This document shows, piece by piece, positions 1-9,551 of a DNA stretch of 64,000 nt. This DNA is from Chloroflexota bacterium. Its GTDB lineage: Bacteria; Chloroflexota; Dehalococcoidia; Lucifugimonadales; Lucifugimonadaceae. Within the stretch, counting starts at the first letter, position 1, and every line of letters starts with the position of its first letter. The DNA lies in assembly GCA_027624075.1 (NCBI GenBank), contig JAQBUH010000001.1, forward strand, positions 149,150-213,149. Direction: 5' to 3'. A program made the position numbers and the translations under genes. Under the pieces are notes generated by a model that saw only the letters and a program-made list of their open reading frames with translations, ran no database searches and was not told the origin of the DNA.

Positions 1-1
1 G

Positions 2-631
2 CTCAGCTTCTGGGACTACAACGACGTTGCGCCCGCCTACTTTGCGGCAGCGGAGATCGCGGCCACAGACCCGAAGGTTGGCGTCATTGTGCTTGAGGTT
101 GCGAGGCCAGACTTCCCCGTCGCTGACCGCTCAAAGTTTGCTGACTCAGACATTCGCGCCGCAGCGAAGGGTCTCTACGTCATAAAGGACTTCGATCCTG
201 GCAAGCCGAGGCACGGATACGTCGTCACCCAGGGATCAAGCTCAACGGTGAACCTGGTGAACACGCTGCCGAAGCTGGCCGAGGCGGGAGTCAACGTTAA
301 GGTCATCGCCTGCATCAGCGAAGAGCTGTTCGCCCGGCAGCCTAAGGCTTACCAGGACTCTGTGCTTCCCCCCGGATCACGCAGCGACATGATGGTTGTG
401 AGCACAGGGACGCAGCGCGTGATGCCGTTGGCCAACGTTGGCCCGATGACAGCGGAGTACTCGATGTTCTCGGACTGGGACAACCAGTGGCTGAGCGGCG
501 GGACCGAGGCGGACGTCATCGCCGAGGCTCACCTCGACGCCAACTCGATCTTCGCCGGGATCTCCCGGTTTGCGAAAGAGCGGGACACCCGCCTGAAGAG
601 GCAAAGAGACCAGCTGGCCGGGCTGAAGTAA
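2..631 (+). CDS. Transketolase, C-terminal part (5' truncated by window edge)
   Basis: The reading frame is open to the left edge, so the GTG at 89 in the ORF track is probably internal. The visible ~209 residues match the end of a transketolase-type enzyme: the last part of the pyrimidine-binding domain, then the C-terminal domain with ELFARQPKAYQDSVLPP, typical of the family where the third domain begins. Transketolases move two-carbon ketol units between sugar phosphates using thiamine diphosphate in the cytoplasm. The C-terminal domain looks slightly unusual because the STGTQRVMPLANVGPMTAEY stretch does not follow the usual transketolase wording, so a related ketolase or pyruvate-dehydrogenase-like enzyme is possible. 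The catalytic and cofactor regions lie outside the window. It converges on typA. Confidence 0.7.
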   Translation, partial: LSFWDYNDVAPAYFAAAEIAATDPKVGVIVLEVARPDFPVADRSKFADSDIRAAAKGLYVIKDFDPGKPRHGYVVTQGSSSTVNLVNTLPKLAEAGVNVKVIACISEELFARQPKAYQDSVLPPGSRSDMMVVSTGTQRVMPLANVGPMTAEYSMFSDWDNQWLSGGTEADVIAEAHLDANSIFAGISRFAKERDTRLKRQRDQLAGLK

Positions 632-646
632 GAGTTTCAAAGCAGG

Positions 647-670
647 GGTCGGCGGCGAAAACCGCCGGCC
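647..670 (+). terminator. GC hairpin after transketolase-like gene
   Basis: GGTCGGCGG and CCGCCGGCC form a 9-bp stem with one G-T pair around a CGAAAA loop, 16 bases after the stop codon. No T-run follows, so this is a weak or Rho-dependent-like terminator between convergent genes. Confidence 0.35.
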
Positions 671-745
671 CATGGCATTCTTGCGAAGTCCGGGAGCTGT
701 GACCGGTCTGCGTCACGAGCTCACGGGACCTCGGTGAATCGCGGC

Positions 746-2581
<1,836 letters not shown>

Positions 2582-2889
2582 GGCGCCTTCCAACTGGGCC
2601 GTTGCGCGAAACGATCCGGGCAAGAAATCTCCCGGATCGAACTGGCTCTACTCAGGATGTTCTGCGTCGCGCCTTCAAACGGCGGCGACTATTGTTACTC
2701 AATTGAGATTACCACCGTTCCACGTGAAAGAGACTGTGCGTGCACAGAGGTTTGCGAGGCGGCTAGAATCGCCTGCTGAGCGGATTCAAAACCTGTTTGC
2801 CATCCTGAGGCACGTTGCGTCCCATGACCTTCGCCGCCGGCGCCTTCGCACCGGCCATGCGGCGAGACGCAATCTGAGGAGCGAGAAGA
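2582..2889. other. Divergent intergenic region typA / cupin
   Basis: About 308 bases without a credible gene. It must hold promoters for both typA (minus) and the cupin gene (plus). The one clear symmetric element is the 10-bp palindrome CTCAATTGAG at 2699-2708, inside a locally AT-richer patch. I could not place convincing -35/-10 pairs. Confidence 0.4.
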
Positions 2890-3240
2890 ATGTACTTTTA
2901 CGATGAGAGCGAAGTGGACAGGCGTGAGCTCTTGCCGGGCGTTCAAGCACGGCTGATCTGGGGCGAAAAGATCATGATGGGGATTATCGACATTGATCCC
3001 GGCGCCATTGTCCCGGCGCACAGCCATCCGCATGAACAGTGCGGCCGCGTGTTGCGGGGCGGCGCCTGGTTCACGGTCGGCGGCCAGAAAAAGCTGCTAC
3101 AGGCTGGCGATCACTACGTCATTCCAGGGAACGTGGAACACCTTGTGGAGGCGACGTCTGACGGCTGTCAGGCGCTGGACATCTGGTCGCCAATCCGTGA
3201 GGAGTACATCACGGGCAACGTGCGGTTTTTCTCTGATTGA
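2890..3240 (+). CDS. Small single-domain cupin protein
   Basis: A 116-residue protein made of one cupin barrel. Motif 1 is seen as AHSHPHEQ followed by VLRGGAWFTVGG, motif 2 as AGDHYVIPGNVEHLVEA. The histidines and glutamate can bind one metal ion. Small cupins of this type include sugar isomerases, dioxygenases and sensors of small ligands; the sequence alone does not tell which. The ATG at 2890 is preceded by GAGGAGCGAGAAGA, a strong ribosome-binding site. It is monocistronic and is followed by a GC hairpin at 3281-3313. Its neighbour on the other strand is nickel SOD, but no functional link can be shown. Confidence 0.8.
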   Translation: MYFYDESEVDRRELLPGVQARLIWGEKIMMGIIDIDPGAIVPAHSHPHEQCGRVLRGGAWFTVGGQKKLLQAGDHYVIPGNVEHLVEATSDGCQALDIWSPIREEYITGNVRFFSD

Positions 3241-3280
3241 CCGCCTGCCGGCATCGATTAAAGGCATCGCAAAATAAGCA

Positions 3281-3313
3281 GGCCCGGACGCCTTTTTCGG
3301 GCATGTCCGGGCC
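3281..3313. terminator. Bidirectional hairpin terminator between cupin and sodN
   Basis: Perfect 9-bp inverted repeat GGCCCGGAC / GTCCGGGCC with a 15-base loop, in the 132-base gap between two convergent genes. There is no long T-run, but its position fits a shared terminator. Confidence 0.55.
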
Positions 3314-3372
3314 TTGCATAATTAGCCAACTTGTCGAAGTTGCGAAGCCGTTACGGCTCGCCGGCGCTCTAT

Positions 3373-3801
3373 CTAGCGCTTCGACTCCGCAAAGAGTTTG
3401 CCGATCTCCTCAAGCGCCGCCTTGAACTCCTGAGCCTTCGCCATGTCAACGTGCTGCTTCACGTAACTGCCGAGTTTGCAGGCGTTCCAGACCTTCTGGT
3501 GGAGGTCCGGCCACTTCGCAGCATGCTCCGGCTTGAAATAGTCGGTCCAGATGACCAGAATGTCGTCCTTGGCCTTCGTGGCGTGCTCTTCCTTCACAAG
3601 CACGTAACGGGCGAAGGAGTTGTGCTCTTCCACGCTGGACGGCGTTCCAATGCCCTGGATCAGCTCGGTCATCCGTATTACCGTCTGAGCGGCCTGGATA
3701 GCGTCCCGGGGGTCGTATATTCCGCAGGGGATGTCACAATGGGCGTCTGCCACGCCAATCGGGAGGATCCGGTCAGCGAACCTCTTGATGTTCAGGATCA
3801 T
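3373..3801 (-). CDS. sodN: Nickel superoxide dismutase precursor
   Basis: A 142-residue nickel-type superoxide dismutase, which converts superoxide to oxygen and hydrogen peroxide in the cytoplasm. The diagnostic nickel hook HCDIPCGIYDP is present; in the family His1, Cys2 and Cys6 of the mature enzyme bind Ni after a propeptide is removed. Here that cut would fall after the first 20 residues (MILNIKRF...VADA). The rest follows the four-helix family pattern, including WTDYFKPEHAAKWPDLHQKV. The ORF track starts 47 codons earlier; the ATG at 3801 is preferred because AAGGAG lies just upstream and it gives the expected propeptide. It is divergent from the maturation protease gene. Confidence 0.96.
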   Translation of the reverse strand: MILNIKRFADRILPIGVADAHCDIPCGIYDPRDAIQAAQTVIRMTELIQGIGTPSSVEEHNSFARYVLVKEEHATKAKDDILVIWTDYFKPEHAAKWPDLHQKVWNACKLGSYVKQHVDMAKAQEFKAALEEIGKLFAESKR

Positions 3802-3952
3802 TCGGGACTCCTTATTAAAATGAATGTGCTGTCTGTTGCAGGCCGAACGCGCTGCACGTGTCTGAGAGCCGGCTCGTAGACCGGATGAGACCTGATCGGC
3901 CTCGGGTGAGCCCGGTAAATCTATCACGAATGTGCGGCGCAATCAGCCCTCG

Positions 3953-4408
3953 ATGAACATGATCGACAGAGTTCTGAACCTACTGTTCGCACAGATCGTC
4001 CGCATCAGTGGATCGAGCATGGAGCCGGCATTGCCGGACGGCTCATGGGTGCTTGTAAACCGGCGTGCCTTCCGGCGGCCACAGAGGCCCGCCCGGTTTG
4101 ACATTGTCCGGCTGGAGGACCCGGCGCAGCCCGGCCACTGGATTAACAAACGCATCGTCGGCTTGCCAGGAGAAGAGGTGCGCCTTGATGGCGGCCGGCT
4201 GTTCGTTAACGGCCAGGAGACACCCGAGGCGCACATGGCCGGGTTGAGCAAAGAGCAGGCCAGAGACGGCGGCTATCACGAGTGGTGGCCACGCGCCGAT
4301 GAGTACGTCGTTCTCGGAGACAACCGTGGAGCGTCAACGGATAGCAGGAAGTTCGGGACGGCGCGGATCAGCTCGCTAAGAGGCAAAGTCGGCAGACGCC
4401 TGCGCTAG
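3953..4408 (+). CDS. sodX: Nickel-type SOD maturation protease (signal peptidase S26 family)
   Basis: A roughly 151-residue protein of the S24/S26 peptidase fold. The catalytic serine is in ISGSSMEPALPDG, the lysine in NKRIVGLPGEEV, and the C-terminal box is YVVLGDNRGASTDSRKFG. Proteins of this size next to sodN are the proteases that remove the Ni-SOD propeptide and expose the nickel-binding histidine. The usual arrangement is co-directional; here it is divergent, with about 150 bases between starts. The true start is uncertain: GTG at 3932, ATG at 3953 and ATG at 3959 are all in frame and none has a good ribosome-binding site. The N-terminal hydrophobic stretch VLNLLFAQIV is too short to be a firm membrane anchor. 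Confidence 0.88.
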   Translation: MNMIDRVLNLLFAQIVRISGSSMEPALPDGSWVLVNRRAFRRPQRPARFDIVRLEDPAQPGHWINKRIVGLPGEEVRLDGGRLFVNGQETPEAHMAGLSKEQARDGGYHEWWPRADEYVVLGDNRGASTDSRKFGTARISSLRGKVGRRLR

Positions 4409-4435
4409 CCCGGCCCGCCAATCCCCTGTCCAGTG

Positions 4436-5194
4436 CTACCCGTCCCGCCGCCTCTTCCTGGGTTTCGTCTCGCTTTCGGTAAACGGTATTGCCCCCGCTT
4501 TCCGCCTGTCCTCCGCTGTTCCGAACACCACGACGTATGCGATTCCAGCCAGTACTGCGCCAGCGACCGGACCCGCCCAGTAGACCCAGTGATCGTCCCA
4601 TATTCCATGTATCAGGGCCGGCCCAAAGCTGCGAGCCGGGTTCATTGATGCGCCCGTGAGCGGGAACGCGATGAAGTGATCGAGCGCGATTACGCCGCCA
4701 ATGGCGAGGGGCGCCAGTACGGCGTTCCCTCTCTTATCGATGGCCGTTGCGAATATCACGAAGACAAGGAAGAACGTGAGTATCACCTCGAGGACGAAGC
4801 CGTTGCCCGTGCCTATACTCGGTGAGACGGTCTGCAGCCCGAGGTTGGCTGACTGGTATGCGATGCCGTCCAGCGCGACCATCGCCAGCGCCGCGCCGCC
4901 AAGTTGGGCGACGATGTACATAACCGATTTGATCAGCCCGATATTGCCGGTGATCAGGGCGGCGATAGTCACAGCCGGATTGAGGTGCGCTCCGGAGATT
5001 CTGCCGACCGCGATCACGCCAACCGAGATTCCGAGGCCGTGGGCCAGAGCGATCAGCAGCAACTGAGGTCCGGCGATTCCGCCAAGCTGTCCGAACGCGC
5101 CGATTGCTCCCACACCGACGAACACGAACATGAACGTGGCGATGAGCTCCGCCGCCATCGCGCGCAGGTTGTCCCGGTCCGAAAGGTCCCTCAT
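4436..5194 (-). CDS. Aquaporin (MIP family channel)
   Basis: A 252-residue integral membrane channel of the major intrinsic protein family for water or small neutral solutes. Both signature boxes are present: AHLNPAVTIAAL in the first half and ASMNPARSFGPAL in the second. The latter contains the arginine of the selectivity filter. Six hydrophobic segments are evident. The C-terminal tail is basic (ESETKPRKRRRDG) and cytoplasmic by topology. The absence of an obvious glycerol-facilitator insert favours an AqpZ-like water channel. The stop lies 27 bases from the stop of the convergent sodX. The gene appears to stand alone. Confidence 0.92.
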   Translation of the reverse strand: MRDLSDRDNLRAMAAELIATFMFVFVGVGAIGAFGQLGGIAGPQLLLIALAHGLGISVGVIAVGRISGAHLNPAVTIAALITGNIGLIKSVMYIVAQLGGAALAMVALDGIAYQSANLGLQTVSPSIGTGNGFVLEVILTFFLVFVIFATAIDKRGNAVLAPLAIGGVIALDHFIAFPLTGASMNPARSFGPALIHGIWDDHWVYWAGPVAGAVLAGIAYVVVFGTAEDRRKAGAIPFTESETKPRKRRRDG

Positions 5195-5325
5195 CTGTTC
5201 AGCTCCCGTCGCGTATCTTCAACTAGCGTGGTTTTAAGGTTTCGGTGTCTGTCAGGCAGTCAGCCGCAGGTCGTGGCGCAGGCGCGAAAACACCCTGCGC
5301 CGTTCCGGCTCACGAATCGCTAATT

Positions 5326-6315
5326 CTACCGGTTGCGGTCAAGCCAGCGTGCCGCGTCCAGCGCAAAATAGGTGATCAGGAGATCGGCCCCGGCGCGTCT
5401 TATCGCAACCAGCACCTCAAGCGCAGACGTCTCCTCATCGATCCAGCCGTTCGCGGCAGCCGCCTTGATCGCGGCATACTCACCGCTGACGTTGTATGCG
5501 GCGAGTGGCAGGTCGAACCGGTCAGCAGCCCGTCTGATGATGTCGAGGTACGCCAGCGCCGGCTTTACCATGATGAAATCTGCGCCCTCGGCGATATCTG
5601 CCTCGATCTCCGCCATCGCCTCGTCCGACTGCGTCGGCGACATCTGGTAGCTCTTGCGGTCGCCAAACTGCGGCGCTGAGTCTACCGCGGCGCGGAACGG
5701 TCCGTAGAAGCTGGACGCGTATTTGGCGGAATATCCCATCACCTTTGTCGCCGGGAATCCCGCGTCGCGCAGCCCCGCCTTGATCGCCGCGACCTGCCCG
5801 TCCATCATCGCCGATGGCGCAACGATATCTGCGCCTGCCTCGGCGTGTGACACAGCGGCCGCCGCGAGCAGTGGCAGCGTGGCGTCGTTGTCGACCTGCC
5901 CTTCCGGCGTCACCAGTCCGCAGTGACCGTGATCGGTGTACTCGCACAGGCAGACATCTGTAATTACGGTGATAGCGGGATTGGCTTTCTTGATCTCACG
6001 AACGGCACGCTGGACGGCTTCATTCGGGTCACTCGCAGCGCTGCCGCTGGCGTCTTTACGCTCGGGGAGACCGAACAGCAGGACCTTGTCGACCCCCAGC
6101 TCAAGCGCCTCCTGCGCCTTTTCGACCGCTACATCGACAGACATCTGGTACTGGCCGGGCATCGGCGCAACCGGCTGCCTGACTCCCTTGCCGGGCATCA
6201 CGAACATCGGATAGATCATCTGAGAGACGTCGATACTGGTTTCGGCGTTCTTGAGTCTCGCCTCAGCCGTTTCACGCAGTGGCCTTAGACGTGTAAATCT
6301 GAGCTCGCCGCTCAT
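5326..6315 (-). CDS. hemB: Porphobilinogen synthase (delta-aminolevulinate dehydratase)
   Basis: A 329-residue enzyme that joins two 5-aminolevulinate molecules to give porphobilinogen. The Schiff-base lysine is in FIMVKPALAYLD, the second active-site lysine in GYSAKYASSFYGPF. The cysteines in DVCLCEYTDHGHCG match the zinc-binding triad, so this is a zinc-dependent form. It is the last gene of the tetrapyrrole operon. Its ATG overlaps the stop of cobA-hemD by 4 bases (ATGA), a sign of translational coupling. Confidence 0.97.
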   Translation of the reverse strand: MSGELRFTRLRPLRETAEARLKNAETSIDVSQMIYPMFVMPGKGVRQPVAPMPGQYQMSVDVAVEKAQEALELGVDKVLLFGLPERKDASGSAASDPNEAVQRAVREIKKANPAITVITDVCLCEYTDHGHCGLVTPEGQVDNDATLPLLAAAAVSHAEAGADIVAPSAMMDGQVAAIKAGLRDAGFPATKVMGYSAKYASSFYGPFRAAVDSAPQFGDRKSYQMSPTQSDEAMAEIEADIAEGADFIMVKPALAYLDIIRRAADRFDLPLAAYNVSGEYAAIKAAAANGWIDEETSALEVLVAIRRAGADLLITYFALDAARWLDRNR

Positions 6316-7850
6316 AGCCGCGCTCCGGGTAACGTTCCGGCAAGAGCCGCAGTGACTATCGCCTCAACCAGGCCGTCAATCGTCTGTGTCCTGGCCATCA
6401 GATCTACCTCAATCCCGTTGGCTCTTGCCGCTTCAGCGGTGACCGGGCCGATGCACGCCACCGTCGATTGGTTGACCGCCGTAACGTCTCCACCAAGCAG
6501 CTTCACCAGATTCTCAACGGAAGACGAACTGGTGAACGTCGTCACATCGACGCCGCCCATATATGCCGCCCTTGCCTGGTCCCCGGACGTCTCTGCCATG
6601 TGCGTCTCATATGCGACCACAGAGTCGACCGCAACTCCAAGTTCCCGCAGACCGGTCACCAGTGACTCTCTGCCGATAGCAGACCTCGGGAAAAGCACCC
6701 GGTTTGGGAGCGGGTTGAGCGCCCGGAAACTGTCCAGCAACGCGTCCGCGTCGAACATCTCAGGCACCATATCTGCGCTCAGGCCGATCTCTTCCAGCGC
6801 GTGGCTCGTCGCCGGGCCTACCACAGCAATCTTGACCCCGCCAAACGCGCGGCCGTCCAGTCCGGCCGCCCTGACGCTCCGCCACAGACCGTCGACTGCG
6901 TTTGCGGACGTGAAGGTGACCCAGTCATAACGATCAAGCGACTTCGCCGCCGTGTCCAGTTCCGCCGTGTCCGCGACAGGGACTATGTCGATGACGGGGA
7001 CCTGGATTGTCCTCGCCCCATGTGACTCAAGTTGTTCTGCGAGACGGCTCGCCTGGGACCGCGCACGGGTGATGAGCACACTGAGGCCGAACAGGGGCCG
7101 AGTGTCGAACCACGCGAGCCTGTCACGCAGTGACGAGACCTTGCCAACGACCAGTATCACCGGCGCGCCGATTCCCGCCGCCTTACCCTTCTCGACTATG
7201 TCCTCGATCGAGCCCGTGACAGTTCTCTGCATCGGCGTCGTGCCCCACTGGACGAGAGCCGCGGGCGTCTCCGGCGAGATGCCGTTGCCGATCAACGTGC
7301 TCACTATCTGTGGCATACTTTTCCAGCCCATCACAAACGCTAATGTCCCGCCGACGCGCGCAAGCGCACCCCAGTCCAGCGTCGAATCCGGCTTATCCGG
7401 GTCCTCGCTCCCTGTCACCACCGTAAATGACGCGGCCATCCCGCGCTGTGTGATCGGAATGCCCGCGTAGGCGGCGGCGGCGATGGGGGAAGTGATTCCG
7501 GGCACGACCTCCCATGGAAGTCCGGCCTCAGCCAACGCAAGCGCCTCTTCTCCGCCGCGACCGAACACGAAGGGGTCGCCGCCCTTGAGGCGGCAAACAG
7601 ACCTTCCCTCGGAGCTCAGGCGCACAAGCTCAGAGTTGATCTCCTCCTGGCTCATGCGGTGATCGCCCCGCCGTTTTCCCGCATCGATCAACTCTGCGCC
7701 ATCTTTAGCCTCTTTTAGGAGGCTCTCAGAAGCCAGCCGATCGTAGACCACCGCGTCCGCTGTGCGAAGAATATTCAGCCCGCGAACGGTTATCAGGCCG
7801 GGGTCACCGGGTCCAGCTCCCACGAGATACACAGTGCCTGGGTGCGTCAT
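6312..7850 (-). CDS. cobA-hemD: Fused uroporphyrinogen-III C-methyltransferase / uroporphyrinogen-III synthase
   Basis: A 512-residue two-domain protein. Residues 1 to about 245 are a SAM-dependent uroporphyrinogen-III methyltransferase (YLVGAGPGDPGLITVRG near the start, then CRLKGGDPFVFGRGGEE), making precorrin-2. Residues from about 255 to the end are uroporphyrinogen-III synthase (HemD), with the weakly conserved two-lobed pattern including VTFTSANAVDGLW and FTSSSSVENL. The fusion makes uroporphyrinogen III and methylates it in one polypeptide, pushing flux toward siroheme. It overlaps hemC upstream and hemB downstream by 4 bases each. Such fusions are known from Firmicutes and Chloroflexota. 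Confidence 0.95.
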   Translation of the reverse strand: MTHPGTVYLVGAGPGDPGLITVRGLNILRTADAVVYDRLASESLLKEAKDGAELIDAGKRRGDHRMSQEEINSELVRLSSEGRSVCRLKGGDPFVFGRGGEEALALAEAGLPWEVVPGITSPIAAAAYAGIPITQRGMAASFTVVTGSEDPDKPDSTLDWGALARVGGTLAFVMGWKSMPQIVSTLIGNGISPETPAALVQWGTTPMQRTVTGSIEDIVEKGKAAGIGAPVILVVGKVSSLRDRLAWFDTRPLFGLSVLITRARSQASRLAEQLESHGARTIQVPVIDIVPVADTAELDTAAKSLDRYDWVTFTSANAVDGLWRSVRAAGLDGRAFGGVKIAVVGPATSHALEEIGLSADMVPEMFDADALLDSFRALNPLPNRVLFPRSAIGRESLVTGLRELGVAVDSVVAYETHMAETSGDQARAAYMGGVDVTTFTSSSSVENLVKLLGGDVTAVNQSTVACIGPVTAEAARANGIEVDLMARTQTIDGLVEAIVTAALAGTLPGARL

Positions 7851-8779
7851 CCTGCGCTGCCCGTCTCCGGTGAGAGTAATTCGCCTGCGCCGGCCTTCAG
7901 CAGTTCGTCCGCCAGTTCGAGTGCGAGCTTCACGCTGTCTCCAGCCGCTCCCTCACGCTTGCCACGAATCACGCGGCTTCCGTCAGGCGCTGCGGCAAAG
8001 GCGTGCATCGATATCCCGCCATCGCGGACTTGAGCGTGGGCGGAGACAGGCGCAGAGCATCCGCCTTCGACAGCCGCAAGGAAAGCACGCTCTGCGTCGA
8101 CGGCAACTCGGGTCTCTTCGTGCTGTAGCGGCCGCACCAGTCTCGCAACCTCTTCGTCCTTCGCCCGCACCTCGATTGCAAGCGCGCCCTGGCCGACGGC
8201 GGCCACGAAGTCCCAGCATTTCAGATACTCGGTGATCCTGTGTTTAAGGTCGAGCCTGATCAGTCCGGCAGCCGCCAGGACCACCGCTTCCGGCCCGTCA
8301 GCCGCGTCAAGTTTTGCAAGTCTCGTCGGCACGTTTCCGCGTACCGGCTCGACAATAAGGTCAGGCCTCCGGTCGAGCAGGAGCGCTTTTCGCCGTGCGC
8401 TGCCTGTGCCGACACGCGCGCCTCGTGGCATGTCCATCAGGCCTGAGCCGTCTCGACTCACGACCACATCACGCGGGTCTTCACGGTAGGGAACGGCGGC
8501 TATCTCAAATTCTGGCCCGAGCGTCGAAGGCATGTCTTTCAGACTGTGGACGGCAATGTCGATCTCGCCACGAGTCAGCGCGTTCTCCAGTTCCGAAACG
8601 AAGACGCCGTAGCCTACGTTCGCAATGGGCGTTGACTGGTCGCGGTCACCGCGCGTAGTGATGACCGCGGCTTCAAACCGGGTATCGGGATTAGCCTTCC
8701 TGAGCGACGCGATGACGAGGCCGGCCTGAGCCAGAGCCAGGTCGCTGCCCCTGGTGCCCACTCTGATGATCTTGCTCAT
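7847..8779 (-). CDS. hemC: Porphobilinogen deaminase (hydroxymethylbilane synthase)
   Basis: A 310-residue enzyme that polymerises four porphobilinogens into hydroxymethylbilane. The N-terminal signature RVGTRGSDLALAQAG and AVHSLKDMPS are present. The cysteine that carries the dipyrromethane cofactor is in AVEGGCSAPVSAHA. The ORF track begins at 8857, but the ATG at 8779 (MSKIIRVGTRGS) gives the usual family N-terminus. The 3' end overlaps cobA-hemD by 4 bases; upstream, 17 bases separate it from the Met8-like gene. Confidence 0.97.
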   Translation of the reverse strand: MSKIIRVGTRGSDLALAQAGLVIASLRKANPDTRFEAAVITTRGDRDQSTPIANVGYGVFVSELENALTRGEIDIAVHSLKDMPSTLGPEFEIAAVPYREDPRDVVVSRDGSGLMDMPRGARVGTGSARRKALLLDRRPDLIVEPVRGNVPTRLAKLDAADGPEAVVLAAAGLIRLDLKHRITEYLKCWDFVAAVGQGALAIEVRAKDEEVARLVRPLQHEETRVAVDAERAFLAAVEGGCSAPVSAHAQVRDGGISMHAFAAAPDGSRVIRGKREGAAGDSVKLALELADELLKAGAGELLSPETGSAG

Positions 8780-8796
8780 TAGTCTCCGTCCGGAGC

Positions 8797-9504
8797 CTAG
8801 TGTGGCGCCGGGGTTTCGATCCGCTGGCAAGAGCCGAACGGCGCGCAGGACTTGCACGCCACGCTTTCCAGCCCGGCGATCAGATCATTCTGCGCCTTTG
8901 CCGCGTCACCGTGCTCCGCCTCATCCAGCCACGCCGGAGTCATGAATGTCTGCCACTTCTCCGGACACATCACAAGTCCGCGTCCACGGACGCTTTTACG
9001 TGTGTCAGCGAGTACGGGACCGACATTGGCCCAGCGCAGGCAGTTGCAGGTGTCTGCCGTCATCTCTTCGCGCAGCCGGCGTGCCAGCGCGGGCGAACTC
9101 CCGGCGGTGCTGACCGCAATGGTGACCCCGTTGCGCTGTATCAGCGCCGGGGCGATGAACGTGCAGAGCGGAGTCACATCCATGACGTTGAGCAGAACGT
9201 TGCGCTCTTTCGCCTCAGCGGAGATCGCCTTGTTGATATCGGAGCTTGAGGTGTCTGCGACTATCGCTATCCAGGCGCCTGCGAGATCGCCCGGCTCATA
9301 CCGGCGCCTGACCCACTCGATATCCCCGCGTGCGGCCATCTCTTTCAGTTGCGGCGAAGTGTCTTCTGCAGGGCTAAAGAGCCGGACGGCCGCGCCGCAA
9401 TCACGCAGGTACTGCACCTTGCGCTGTCCCTCATGCGCGTCGCCGCCAAACACGAGGCCCTGCCGGTCTTTAACGTCCAGAAATATCCCGTAATAGCGTG
9501 GCAA
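8797..9504 (-). CDS. Precorrin-2 dehydrogenase / siroheme synthase N-domain-like protein with Cys-rich tail
   Basis: A 235-residue protein related to the NAD-binding N-terminal module of CysG and to Met8, which oxidises precorrin-2 to sirohydrochlorin and may insert iron. The Rossmann-like part covers about residues 1-110 (GLVFGGDAHEGQRKVQYLRD, then AIVADTSSSDINKAI). The family stretch ITIAVSTAGSSPALARRLREE is recognisable. The C-terminal third is unusual. It has several cysteines (TCNCLRW, VMCPEKW, ACKSCAPFGSC) rather than the ordinary helical dimerisation tail, which suggests a metal or cluster site. The start is TTG at 9504, with GAGGAA eight bases upstream. Its place between the decarboxylase gene and hemC supports a siroheme-branch role. 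Confidence 0.85.
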   Translation of the reverse strand: MPRYYGIFLDVKDRQGLVFGGDAHEGQRKVQYLRDCGAAVRLFSPAEDTSPQLKEMAARGDIEWVRRRYEPGDLAGAWIAIVADTSSSDINKAISAEAKERNVLLNVMDVTPLCTFIAPALIQRNGVTIAVSTAGSSPALARRLREEMTADTCNCLRWANVGPVLADTRKSVRGRGLVMCPEKWQTFMTPAWLDEAEHGDAAKAQNDLIAGLESVACKSCAPFGSCQRIETPAPH

Positions 9505-9551
9505 TCCCGGTTCCTCGTAAATGTGCGCCGGCCCAGTGATCTGGGAGGCTC

